Source: Actinomycetota bacterium (GTDB taxonomy: Bacteria; Actinomycetota; Humimicrobiia; Humimicrobiales; Humimicrobiaceae). Taken from it: a DNA stretch of 10,749 bases. How positions within the stretch are numbered: position 1 is the first letter of the stretch; the number at the start of each line of letters is the position of its first letter. Below the pieces are notes generated by a model. That model did not search any database and was not told the DNA's origin. It saw nothing but the letters and a program-made list of their open reading frames with translations. The position numbers were made by a program, and so were the translations under genes. Below, one piece after another: positions 1 through 6,959 of the stretch. The DNA lies in contig JALHTA010000438.1 of NCBI GenBank assembly GCA_022865545.1, forward strand, positions 1 to 10,749, in the 5' to 3' direction.

Positions 1-1137
1 ACGGTAGCCGGCCAGAAGATAATGGTAGAAAAACTCTTTCCACTGGCAATAAAAGTAAAGGGACTTAAAGTGCCTGCAATAAATATATTGAAACAGGAAA
101 TGCTTGCCAGGGGAGGAGATGTAGTCACTTCGAGGGATACTCTTCTTGAAACTAAGGGAACTACGGATGCAATAATCGAAGGTCAGAAAAAAAGTTTTGA
201 AAGCTTGATCCCAAATCTGCGGATGCAGCCATTTGGATTAAAGGATCTTGCTGATGAATTGGAGGTCTTTCTTAAGGATTATAAAAATAGCCTTAATAAG
301 AAAAGTTTTAGCATAGGAAAGAAAAAGTTTGACCTGATATCGGATACATTAGTAATGGGAATAATAAATGTTACCCCTGATTCATTTTTTGATGGGGGAA
401 AATATAATCATAAGGATCAGGCAGTAAAACGGATAAGTGAGATGATAGCAGATGGTGCAGATATCATAGATATTGGAGGGTTGTCTTCAAGACCGGGATC
501 AAAACCCATTAGCCTGGAAGAGGAGCTTAAAAGGACCATACCGGTTGTGAAATCCGTAAGTAATAATTTTGATACACTGATATCCATTGATACCTACAGG
601 TCAGAAATTGCCTTAGAAGCTATTTCAGCCGGGGCTCATTTGGTAAACGATATTAGTGCCTTTAATATGGATAAGAATATGGCCGGTATGATTGCAGACA
701 AAGGAGTATCAGTAACACTTATGCATATGCAGGGGAAACCGGAAGATATGCAGAAAAACCCGCAATACGAAAATGTTATTGATGAGATATATGAATACCT
801 TGATGGTAAAGCAAGTGATGCTATAAATGCCGGGATATCCCCGGATAAGATAATACTGGATCCTGGTATAGGATTTGGAAAGACCCTGGATCATAATCTA
901 AGTATTTTAAATAAGATCAGTGAATTCAGTTCTATGGTTTATCCAATAATGATAGGAGCTTCCCGGAAATCATTTATTGGCGCGGTCCTTGACCTTCCCG
1001 CAGAAGACAGACTCGAGGGAAGCCTTGCTGCAGCAGTATGGTCAGTAATTAATAGGGCAAGTATTTTAAGGGTCCATGATGTGGCTGAAACTGTGAGGTC
1101 AGTAAAAATCGCCCGTAGCATAATGTCCGGATTTTAA
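1..1137 (+). CDS. folP: Dihydropteroate synthase, 5' end outside window
   Basis: This cytosolic enzyme joins 6-hydroxymethyl-dihydropterin pyrophosphate to p-aminobenzoate, giving dihydropteroate in folate synthesis. Counting from the first ATG (base 22), the TIM-barrel signatures are MGIINVTPDSF at 112-122, DIGGLSSRPGS at 150-160, DPGIGFGKT at 280-288, GASRKSF at 313-319 and RVHDVAE at 350-356. About 105 residues precede the barrel and include NILKQEMLARGGD (21-33) and QPFGL (69-73). That matches the N-terminal extension of Clostridia-type enzymes of roughly 400 residues. The frame is open back to base 1 (TVAGQKI before the Met), and family members carry more residues there, so the ATG at 22 is probably internal and the true start lies to the left. 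The second motif usually reads GGESTRPG; here it is GGLSSRPG. The next gene encodes the two preceding pathway steps, 43 bases downstream, so the two are likely one operon. Confidence 0.95.
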   Translation, partial: TVAGQKIMVEKLFPLAIKVKGLKVPAINILKQEMLARGGDVVTSRDTLLETKGTTDAIIEGQKKSFESLIPNLRMQPFGLKDLADELEVFLKDYKNSLNKKSFSIGKKKFDLISDTLVMGIINVTPDSFFDGGKYNHKDQAVKRISEMIADGADIIDIGGLSSRPGSKPISLEEELKRTIPVVKSVSNNFDTLISIDTYRSEIALEAISAGAHLVNDISAFNMDKNMAGMIADKGVSVTLMHMQGKPEDMQKNPQYENVIDEIYEYLDGKASDAINAGISPDKIILDPGIGFGKTLDHNLSILNKISEFSSMVYPIMIGASRKSFIGAVLDLPAEDRLEGSLAAAVWSVINRASILRVHDVAETVRSVKIARSIMSGF

Positions 1138-1180
1138 CTAATTTATATATTTTTATTTTCATTGAATAATAAAGTCAGCT

Positions 1181-2155
1181 ATGTTCAAAATATTTGTAAA
1201 AAATCTAAAACTATACGGCTATCACGGGGTAAGAGAGCATGAGAAGAAGGACGGCCAGTACTTTCTGTTTAATATCGAGATCCTCATAGAGGACTCTGAT
1301 TATTCCAATAGGGATAAACTGGAGAATACCTTAAGCTATTCAGATGTAATAAGGGAAGTTAAAAAAATAAATAAAAAAAATATGTATGACCTTCTTGAGA
1401 CCTTCAGCCAGGTACTTGCAAACAGGATAATGGAGATGTCTGGTCTTGTAAGAAAGGCAGTCATAAGGATTGAAAAACCATCTCCTCCGATCGATGAGAA
1501 GCTTGATGCTGTCGGTGTAGAATATATTCTTATTAGAGATGATTATAAGTCTCGTGGTATAAAGGAGTTTAAAGAAAAAAGCATCAGTAATCCCGGGCAA
1601 GACAATACTTTAGATTTCAACCATACCAATGTAGAGGAACTGGATACTGGCAATATAAAAAAGGTCTATCTTTCCCTTGGTTCAAATATGGGAGACAGAG
1701 AGGCAAATTTTAAAAAAGCCTTAAGACTTCTGGAGAGCAAACCAAATATAGCTATTGAGAGCATTTCCTCTCTTTATGAGACCGAACCCATGTTTGTAGA
1801 GGACCAGAAAAGCTTTTATAATATTGCAGTTGAAATAAATATCAGCAGTAAAATAGGACCCTTTGAACTCCTCGGCTTAATAAAGGGTATTGAATATTAC
1901 ATGGGGAGGAAGAAGGGAACAGTTAGAAACGGACCCAGACCTATTGATATAGATATACTCTACTTCGGAGATGAGAAAATTGAATCGGATATCCTTCAGA
2001 TACCTCATCCTGGGATTTCCAGGAGGAGATTTGTATTGCTTCCATTAAGTGAGATCGCACCAGATACCAGAATAGAAGGCATGAATATAAAGGCTTATAT
2101 AAAAGAAAAAGATCTATCCGGGAAAGTCGAACTTGTCTCTTCCTTTAATAATTAA
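1181..2155 (+). CDS. folBK: FolB-FolK fusion: dihydroneopterin aldolase / HPPK
   Basis: This is a bifunctional folate enzyme. Residues 1-120 are dihydroneopterin aldolase, which cleaves dihydroneopterin to 6-hydroxymethyl-dihydropterin and glycolaldehyde. Visible marks are GYHGV at 13-17 followed by an EHEKKDGQ stretch holding the expected Glu, Tyr53, and the catalytic-type Lys99 in EKPSPPI. Residues 161-324 are the pyrophosphokinase, which makes the diphosphate used by FolP: LGSNMGDR at 166-173, YETEP at 199-203, GPRPIDIDIL at 251-260 with the two magnesium-binding Asp residues (256, 258), and HPG...RRRFVLLPLSEIAP at 276-294. A polar linker without visible domain features (about 121-160) joins them. 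The start ATG has no strong Shine-Dalgarno, which suggests translation after folP on one message. Both halves look intact. The fusion order is known in several bacterial groups. Confidence 0.95.
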   Translation: MFKIFVKNLKLYGYHGVREHEKKDGQYFLFNIEILIEDSDYSNRDKLENTLSYSDVIREVKKINKKNMYDLLETFSQVLANRIMEMSGLVRKAVIRIEKPSPPIDEKLDAVGVEYILIRDDYKSRGIKEFKEKSISNPGQDNTLDFNHTNVEELDTGNIKKVYLSLGSNMGDREANFKKALRLLESKPNIAIESISSLYETEPMFVEDQKSFYNIAVEINISSKIGPFELLGLIKGIEYYMGRKKGTVRNGPRPIDIDILYFGDEKIESDILQIPHPGISRRRFVLLPLSEIAPDTRIEGMNIKAYIKEKDLSGKVELVSSFNN

Positions 2156-2281
2156 ATACTTGTTTTAATACTGCACAATGGATATACAGGATTATCATGG
2201 AATTATATTTGGCTTTATTAATTATTTTTTATTGATTTAGTATTGAATAAATAAGTTATAAGAAAATATAAATATCTATGG

Positions 2282-3424
2282 CTAAATACCAAAGTCACCG
2301 CTCCAGAGCATCTCTAAAAACATCTTCCAGGGAATTATTTTTATACTGTCCACTTCCCTGGGATATCTTTCCTGACTTATAACTATAAGATTTTTTATCT
2401 CTCCGTCTTCTTTTAATGCTCTTAGACTTTTCAGGTGAATATCGTGGACCAGTTTCCCCGATTTTATTTCCAGTGCTATCTGTTTTTCCCCAAGTATGAA
2501 GTCAACCTCATATCCTGTACTGGTTCTCCAGTATGTTATATCAAGTTCTGGATTTTTATAATACTTATATACCCGGAGCTCCATTAGAATAAAATGTTCA
2601 AAAGCTTTCCCGAATTCAGGTGTTCCCTGTTTTGGCTGTCTTCTTGAAAGATAATTGGATATGCCGACATCAAATAGATAAAACTTATCAGCCATCACAA
2701 GACGTCTTGTTTTTGAACTCTTCCATGAAGGAATCCTAAAACCAAGCATGGTGCTTTCCAAAATATCAAAATATGATCTGACAATTTTACCGCTGACGCC
2801 GGTCTCTCTGGCAACATTATTGTAATTTACCAGTTCCCCGGAAGTCAGTGCAGCTACTCTTAAAAAATCATTGAATTGGGGTATTTTTTGAATCTGAGCT
2901 TCCTGAGCTATCTCTTCCTTTAGATAATCTGCTATATAGGACCTGATAAGATCAGTTGGTCTATCAGATAAAAAATGTGGCGGCAGCATCCCTGAGACCA
3001 ATACTGATTCCAGGTCTATAGCTCCGACTTCCATACAGGAGAAAGGCAGTAGAGTATACCTCAGCGCTCTTCCAGCCAGAAGATTTGCATGTCCTCTGCG
3101 CAGCTTTCTTGCGCTGGAAACAGTAAGTAAAAAGGTAATATTTTTATTTTCGATCATCCAGTGAACCTCATCTAAAAGTGCCGGAATTTTTTGTATCTCA
3201 TCAATGACAATCAATTTCTTAGTATCCATAAATCTTTCCCTGAGCAATGATGGTCTTGAAGCATATTCTGCAAAAACATCTGTCTGAAGCATATCTAAAA
3301 GTATAATTTTATCAGGATCGAAATTATGCATGATCCAGGAGCTTTTTCCTGTTTGTCTGGCACCCCAGAGAAAAGAAGAATAGTTTGTATCAATGTTTAA
3401 AAGTCTTCTGATATATTTACTCAT
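2282..3424 (-). CDS. AAA+ ATPase with DUF4143 nuclease-like C-terminus
   Basis: This is a 380-residue ATPase of the widespread AAA_14/DUF4143 class; its cellular role is not established. The N-terminal half has Walker A GARQTGKSS at 21-29, Walker B LIVIDEIQK at 71-79 and a sensor-like TVSSARKLRRG at 101-111. The C-terminal half has FGKAFEHFI (271-279), YEVDFIL (305-311) and ALEIKSGK (317-324). The Glu, Asp and Glu-x-Lys there resemble a PD-(D/E)xK nuclease core. I chose the ATG at 3422-3424 because family proteins begin shortly before the Walker A. The frame also opens to a GTG at 3494-3496 with an upstream AAAGGAG, but the 24 extra residues are hydrophobic and unlike the family. A possible extended -10 (TGGTAATAT, minus strand, 3445-3453) would give a transcript beginning after that GTG. 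The gene stands alone, divergent from nikM, with no toxin, antitoxin or defence partner visible. Confidence 0.85.
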   Translation of the reverse strand: MSKYIRRLLNIDTNYSSFLWGARQTGKSSWIMHNFDPDKIILLDMLQTDVFAEYASRPSLLRERFMDTKKLIVIDEIQKIPALLDEVHWMIENKNITFLLTVSSARKLRRGHANLLAGRALRYTLLPFSCMEVGAIDLESVLVSGMLPPHFLSDRPTDLIRSYIADYLKEEIAQEAQIQKIPQFNDFLRVAALTSGELVNYNNVARETGVSGKIVRSYFDILESTMLGFRIPSWKSSKTRRLVMADKFYLFDVGISNYLSRRQPKQGTPEFGKAFEHFILMELRVYKYYKNPELDITYWRTSTGYEVDFILGEKQIALEIKSGKLVHDIHLKSLRALKEDGEIKNLIVISQERYPREVDSIKIIPWKMFLEMLWSGDFGI

Positions 3425-3503
3425 GAGGTAATTATATCTAGATAATATTACCAAGTAAAGAAAAATTTTTAAAAATATACCATACAAGATATACACTTAT
3501 AAC

Positions 3504-3532
3504 TTGACTCCTTTTTAAATTAGTGTTACTAA
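3504..3532 (+). promoter_or_regulatory. Candidate nikMNQO promoter
   Basis: A -35-like TTGACT (3504-3509) is followed after 17 bases by TACTAA (3527-3532). An alternative -10, TATATA at 3537-3542, lies in the same region. Either -10 falls inside the palindrome at 3523-3550, so a bound repressor would block RNA polymerase. A good ribosome binding site, TAAGGA (3555-3560), lies 7 bases before the nikM ATG. The assignment rests on hexamer similarity only. Confidence 0.5.
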
Positions 3533-3550
3533 TTACTATATAAGTAACAC
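3523..3550. promoter_or_regulatory. Predicted NikR operator
   Basis: GTGTTAC (3523-3529) and its exact reverse complement GTAACAC (3544-3550) are separated by 14 bases. The perfect match extends one more base inward on each side (GTGTTACT / AGTAACAC, 12-base spacer). From memory, GTGTTAC-N13/14-GTAACAC is the operator form described for NikR, the nickel-responsive repressor, in Desulfovibrio-type genomes. The site lies directly before a nickel importer and over its candidate -10. Sequence and position are seen directly; binding by NikR is inferred, since no nikR gene lies in this window. Confidence 0.8.
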
Positions 3551-3567
3551 GATTTAAGGAAATAGAC

Positions 3568-3999
3568 ATGCACATACCAGATGGATTTGTAGACCTGAAA
3601 ACTGCAGTCGCTACCGGTGTGCTTTCCGCAGGAGGACTGGCCGGGGCAATATATGGAGTAAAGAAATACTTTAAAGCACGGGTCATTGCTTTGATGGGGG
3701 TGATGAGCGCACTTATTTTTGCACTGCAGATGATTAATTTCACTATACCGGGAGGAACATCAGGACACCTTCTTGGGGGAGCGCTGGCTGCCATAATCCT
3801 TGGACCTCATGCAGGAGCCATAGTGATCTCAGTGGTACTTATTGTCCAGGCTCTTGTCTTTATGGACGGGGGCATAGCAGCACTTGGTTCCAATATATTT
3901 AATATGGCCATAATCGGAGTATACGGATCATTTCTCATCTACTGGCTGCTATGCAAGATATCCAGGTCAAGATGGATGTTCCTGTTTGCAGTAGGATAG
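3568..3999 (+). CDS. nikM: NikM nickel-binding component, N-terminal part (frameshifted gene)
   Basis: NikM is the substrate-binding membrane protein of the NikMNQO ECF-type nickel importer. It begins MHIPDG, the start typical of NikM; cobalt CbiM usually begins MHIMEG. In NikM structures the metal is held by the N-terminal Met1, His2 and a histidine near 67. Here His67 falls exactly in TSGHLLGG. Several hydrophobic helices follow, with ILGPHAGAIVIS (77-88) and NIFNMAIIG (111-119) conserved. The frame meets TAG at 3997-3999 right after FLFAVG, while the expected continuation (IASWFSVV) lies in the -1 frame. The protein is therefore cut about 70 residues short of the usual 210-230. Inserting one base near 3996 would restore a 214-residue protein ending at 4211. 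The start has a TAAGGA ribosome site 7 bases upstream. Whether the break is real or a sequencing error cannot be told from here. Confidence 0.85.
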   Translation: MHIPDGFVDLKTAVATGVLSAGGLAGAIYGVKKYFKARVIALMGVMSALIFALQMINFTIPGGTSGHLLGGALAAIILGPHAGAIVISVVLIVQALVFMDGGIAALGSNIFNMAIIGVYGSFLIYWLLCKISRSRWMFLFAVG

Positions 4000-4211
4000 C
4001 CTCCTGGTTTTCAGTAGTAGCAGCATCATTTTTTGCTGCACTTGAACTCGGTATTTCAGGCACCTATGCTATTGCAATAACAATGAAAGCAATGCTGGGG
4101 GTCCATGCAGTTATCGGACTGGGAGAAGCCGCTATAACTATTGCAGTTATTACCTTTATAAGCAGAGTCAGGCCGGAGCTAATACTTACAAGAGACGGGG
4201 GTTTAAAATGA
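3951..4211 (+). CDS. nikM: NikM, C-terminal part after the frameshift
   Basis: This is the remainder of nikM in the -1 frame. The homologous sequence begins at base 3996 with IASWFSVVAASFFAALELG and continues through a region typical of NikM/CbiM C-termini (MLGVHAVIGLGEAAIT, then VRPELIL). The first 16 residues after the nominal ATG at 3951 (MQDIQVKMDVPVC...) are only the out-of-frame reading of the upstream part. That ATG has no ribosome site, so independent translation is unlikely. Its TGA overlaps the nikN ATG (ATGA, 4208-4211), a coupling arrangement showing that the reading frame here was the natural one. If the frameshift is an error, this and the preceding entry are one gene, 3568-4211. 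Confidence 0.8.
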   Translation: MQDIQVKMDVPVCSRIASWFSVVAASFFAALELGISGTYAIAITMKAMLGVHAVIGLGEAAITIAVITFISRVRPELILTRDGGLK

Positions 4212-4540
4212 AAATAAAAAGAAATATCCTGTTTACTGTAATAGGAATACTCATCATACTTATCATTGCCATGGCTCTATCGCTTGCAGCCTCATCTTTC
4301 CCTGACGGCCTTGAAAAAGTCGCTGAGGATTATGGTTTTATAGACAGGGCAGTGGAAGTGCTTCCCGAAGGGTTCTTCCTGATACCGGATTATGCCTTTG
4401 GTAGCGTTGAAAACGAGTACTGGCAGACATCTCTTGCCGGACTATTCGGGGTCTTGATAATTTTAACAATATTTGCCGTAGTTTACCTGATATACAAGGT
4501 GACAGGTTATAAAAATGCCAATAGAAGCGAGGATAGATAA
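4208..4540 (+). CDS. nikN: NikN, PDGLE-domain subunit of nickel importer
   Basis: This is a 110-residue membrane protein that works with NikM in the nickel importer. It has a membrane helix at about 7-27, then FPDGLEKVAEDYGF (31-44), which contains the PDGLE motif naming this family, an extracytoplasmic loop, and a second helix at about 75-97 with a short basic/polar tail. In nickel ECF systems the PDGLE protein is NikN, sometimes fused to NikM. Cobalt systems have CbiN, which lacks this motif, so the subunit supports nickel over cobalt. The ATG overlaps the nikM stop by 4 bases, implying translational coupling. The gene's 3' end may overlap nikQ by 26 bases. No defects are visible. Confidence 0.85.
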   Translation: MKIKRNILFTVIGILIILIIAMALSLAASSFPDGLEKVAEDYGFIDRAVEVLPEGFFLIPDYAFGSVENEYWQTSLAGLFGVLIILTIFAVVYLIYKVTGYKNANRSEDR

Positions 4541-5303
4541 TAAGGAATGCAGAATAATGGGTAATTTTAACCTTTCAGTAAGAGACAAACTTATAATCGT
4601 CTTTATAAATATAATCTTTATTGTAAGTATAGCAAAAGGCAGGTATGCCGTAATGGCTCTTTTTGGTTTCCTGGCACTATTTGTAATGATACTTTTTAAA
4701 CCGGATTACCGTAGGATGCCGAGAAGAATTTTTACTGTTTTTCTATATCCTCTTTTTGTTTCTATTTTTATTCCTTTTATAAATCCCGGCAATATCCTGG
4801 CTGAGTTGGATCTAAGATTATTGACCATTACCATAACCGATAATGGTCTCACTACTTTTATTACAGTACTTATAAAATCTTTTCTTTCTATCCTTCTTGT
4901 TGCTTCCCTTATGCTTTCAACTGATGAAAAAGAATTATTTTACGGACTAAGAAAGATAAAGGTGCCCGGAATAATGGTATCTATTATGTTTTTGATGTAC
5001 CGTTATATCTTTCTTATAAGGGAAGAATCCAGGGCAGGCCAGATGGCTATAAACGCCCGTATATTCAAAAGATCACACTATGCAGTTAACCGTAAACTCG
5101 CCTACCTGATGGGAAATCTCTTCATCAAGTCTTTTGACCGTGCGGAGAATATCTATAAATCAATGGAGAGCAGGGGATTTACTGGAGAGTTTCATATTAC
5201 CGGAAGGACTCCAAAGAGCTCAAACTTAAGCATTGCATTTCTTCTTACATTTATTATAATTCCAGCAACCATAAAAATAGTGGAACTGGCAAGAATTGTC
5301 TAG
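4515..5303 (+). CDS. nikQ: NikQ, ECF transmembrane (T) component
   Basis: This is the energy-coupling membrane subunit that links the ATPase to NikM. Of its 262 residues, hydrophobic segments fall at about 25-65, 72-92, 112-135, 150-168 and 238-256. The cytoplasmic coupling helices carry QMAINARIFKRS (176-187) and SMESRGFTG (216-224); the latter is the conserved A/E-SRGF motif of CbiQ/EcfT proteins that docks on the ATPase. Two starts are possible. The ATG at 4515 overlaps nikN by 26 bases. The ATG at 4557 (MGNFNLSVRDK) has AAGGA 10 bases upstream and follows the nikN stop by 16 bases. The first 14 residues are not clearly conserved, so 4557 may be the real start. It sits between nikN and nikO, as expected. 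Confidence 0.85.
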   Translation: MPIEARIDNKECRIMGNFNLSVRDKLIIVFINIIFIVSIAKGRYAVMALFGFLALFVMILFKPDYRRMPRRIFTVFLYPLFVSIFIPFINPGNILAELDLRLLTITITDNGLTTFITVLIKSFLSILLVASLMLSTDEKELFYGLRKIKVPGIMVSIMFLMYRYIFLIREESRAGQMAINARIFKRSHYAVNRKLAYLMGNLFIKSFDRAENIYKSMESRGFTGEFHITGRTPKSSNLSIAFLLTFIIIPATIKIVELARIV

Positions 5304-5324
5304 AAGATTACTTTTTATCATTTA

Positions 5325-6128
5325 ATGGAAAATACATCAGCTATAAAAATAGAGGATCTCTCTTATAAATATCTTTCCAGCAGCCGACTGGACCAGGATA
5401 GTTCTACCTTTAAAGAAGTATTGGATAAGATAAGCTTCAAGATTTCGGAGGGGGAAAAAGTATCCATAATTGGTCCCAATGGAGCAGGAAAATCAACACT
5501 ACTTTTAAATATTGCAGGCCTTGCGGATGAAAAATACCGTGAGGGAGAAATATATGTTTTTGGCAAGAAGCTGGACAGGAAAAGTATTTATGATATACGG
5601 GAAAATATTGGATTTGTCTTCCAGGACCCTAATGACCAGCTATTTTCTACCAGGGTATTTGATGATGTCGCTTTCGGCCTGGTAAATTTTTTAAATAAAA
5701 AAGATCATTCAAAAGCCAAAGACAGGGATTATATAGAGGAGATAGTGAGGATTAGTCTTAAAAAAGTAAATATGAGCGGAGCAGAGGAGACAATTCCGCA
5801 TTTCTTAAGCTTCGGAGAAAAAAAGCTGGTGTCGCTAGCCACCGTTCTTTCATATAGTCCCCGCATACTGATCCTTGATGAGCCTGCAAGCAATCTGGAT
5901 CCAGGCAATAGGAATAACTTCATCGATCTTATTAAAAATATGGAAAAGACCATTATCATTGCCACCCATGACCTTGATATGGCTTATGATTTTTCAGACC
6001 GCTGCATAATCATAAATGATAAACATATCATTTATGACGGGAGCTCAAGTGAGGCCCTGACTGATAGTAAATTCCTAAGGCAAAACAATCTTGATCTGCC
6101 TTTAAGATTTAAAGGTCCAAAAAAGTAG
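5325..6128 (+). CDS. nikO: NikO, ATP-binding subunit of nickel importer
   Basis: This ABC ATPase powers nickel uptake with NikMNQ at the cytoplasmic face. Its 267 residues contain all nucleotide-binding motifs: Walker A GPNGAGKST (50-58), Q-loop Gln100 in FVFQDPNDQLF (a typical ECF ATPase stretch), signature LSFGEKK (161-167, usually LSGGQKK), Walker B ILILDEP (181-187), D-loop SNLDP, and switch His215 in ATHD. The signature departs from consensus at two positions (G to F, Q to E), but ECF ATPases vary here and the core glycine is kept. It starts 21 bases after nikQ with no strong ribosome site, consistent with operon translation. It is the last gene of the cluster. No clear hairpin-plus-T terminator is seen in the 55 bases before the convergent lipoprotein gene. 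Confidence 0.9.
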   Translation: MENTSAIKIEDLSYKYLSSSRLDQDSSTFKEVLDKISFKISEGEKVSIIGPNGAGKSTLLLNIAGLADEKYREGEIYVFGKKLDRKSIYDIRENIGFVFQDPNDQLFSTRVFDDVAFGLVNFLNKKDHSKAKDRDYIEEIVRISLKKVNMSGAEETIPHFLSFGEKKLVSLATVLSYSPRILILDEPASNLDPGNRNNFIDLIKNMEKTIIIATHDLDMAYDFSDRCIIINDKHIIYDGSSSEALTDSKFLRQNNLDLPLRFKGPKK

Positions 6129-6183
6129 CAATAAGGATGCTTTAAGAGATTATGCTATTACAAGCTATTATTATAGTGATCAG

Positions 6184-6714
6184 TTATTTAATAGAAAATT
6201 CCACAGTTTCAGAAAGATCACCATTTAAGTAAATTTCAATATTATATTTTCCACTGGGAAGTCCTTGATCATGGGATAAATAGAACTCAATATTATTAAA
6301 TTCTCCGTCCATTGGAGGATTGGTATTAGCAGTATATGCGATTTCGCCAGTTTCCAGGTAATTCCATTGTGCGGTGATCTGGTCTTTTGTCGTAAAATTA
6401 TGGACATTAAAAGCCAGGTGAATTATTTTTATACCTGTATCAAATGTATCTGTTATTTCTAAGGGTTTCGAATTGGCGTCTACATCCCCGCAGGTTACGG
6501 CATCTGATGTCGATATGGTCTTTATCTCGGGTGTAGTTGTTTCTTCGCCAGCATCGATTTCTTCGACAGTTTCTGTTACGGTCTCTATTGCTGTTTCTGT
6601 AACAGTATCTGCATTTATGGTGGTTGTTTGATTCCCGCAACCCACAATAGTAAAAGAGGCCACTATTACAATTAATAAAATAATTACAGGATAATGATTG
6701 ATTGCCTTTTTCAT
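6184..6714 (-). CDS. Small lipoprotein with Thr/Glu-rich stalk and Ig-like C-terminus
   Basis: I do not recognise a named family. The 176-residue protein has a short basic start, a hydrophobic core (about 9-22) and the lipobox IVGC with Cys26. It should be exported and lipid-anchored on the outer face of the cytoplasmic membrane. Residues 30-63 are rich in Thr and Glu and contain an eight-residue near-repeat (TVTETAIE / TVTETVEE, 37-52), likely an extended stalk. The C-terminal part (about 85-176) has alternating beta-strand patterns and ends GLPSGKYNIEIYLNGD, the style of Ig-like/CARDB domains in envelope proteins. Cys75 is the only cysteine after the lipobox. It faces nikO tail to tail and has its own promoter upstream (6769-6797, minus strand). 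Function unknown. Confidence 0.8.
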   Translation of the reverse strand: MKKAINHYPVIILLIVIVASFTIVGCGNQTTTINADTVTETAIETVTETVEEIDAGEETTTPEIKTISTSDAVTCGDVDANSKPLEITDTFDTGIKIIHLAFNVHNFTTKDQITAQWNYLETGEIAYTANTNPPMDGEFNNIEFYLSHDQGLPSGKYNIEIYLNGDLSETVEFSIK

Positions 6715-6768
6715 TTTATGATCTTTCTACTTTTAGTTTTATAATCAGACTCTTTGGAAATACTAAAT

Positions 6769-6797
6769 ATAATATAAAAAAATAGTGGTACAATCAA
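6769..6797 (-). promoter_or_regulatory. Candidate promoter of the lipoprotein gene
   Basis: On the minus strand TTGATT (6792-6797) is followed after exactly 17 bases by TATTAT (6769-6774). This is a good sigma-70-like pair (4/6 and 5/6 matches). Transcription would start near 6762, leaving a leader of about 47 bases before the ATG at 6714. It shares the 258-base intergenic gap 6715-6972 with the divergent LysM-gene promoter; I see nothing else in that gap. Confidence 0.5.
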
Positions 6798-6871
6798 GAA
6801 TTATAATTAGAAAAGCTCTGAAATTCTTCGGCATAATAGTAAAATTGGGAAGTACGGAAGCTATTAGTAAT

Positions 6872-6900
6872 TTGACTCACATCTTTATTTAACATACTAT
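6872..6900 (+). promoter_or_regulatory. Candidate strong promoter of the LysM gene
   Basis: TTGACT (6872-6877) and TACTAT (6895-6900) are separated by 17 bases, close to the sigma-70 consensus (5/6 and 4-5/6). The predicted start is near 6907, giving a leader of about 65 bases to the ATG at 6973. Together with the very G-rich ribosome site downstream, this suggests a well-expressed gene. Confidence 0.6.
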
Positions 6901-6959
6901 AAATATTAGTAAGTTTTGATCGAAGACAATTATCAGTATTTGTAAAAAATAAGAAAAAA

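Noticed and set aside
939..1121. Minus-strand open frames within folP
   Set aside because: They lie wholly inside conserved folP sequence, have no ribosome site and no family resemblance.
3425..3496. GTG at 3494-3496 as start of the DUF4143 ATPase
   Set aside because: It has an upstream AAAGGAG at rather long spacing, but the added 24 residues are hydrophobic and unlike family N-termini; the ATG at 3424 fits better.
3497..3567. NiCo or cobalamin riboswitch before nikM
   Set aside because: The gap is 71 bases and is occupied by promoter and palindrome; there is no room for, or sign of, the multi-helix folds of these riboswitches.
3985..4000. Programmed -1 frameshift in nikM
   Set aside because: The junction reads GCA GTA GGA TAG with no X-XXY-YYZ slippery heptamer and no obvious stimulatory hairpin just downstream; mutation or sequencing error is simpler.
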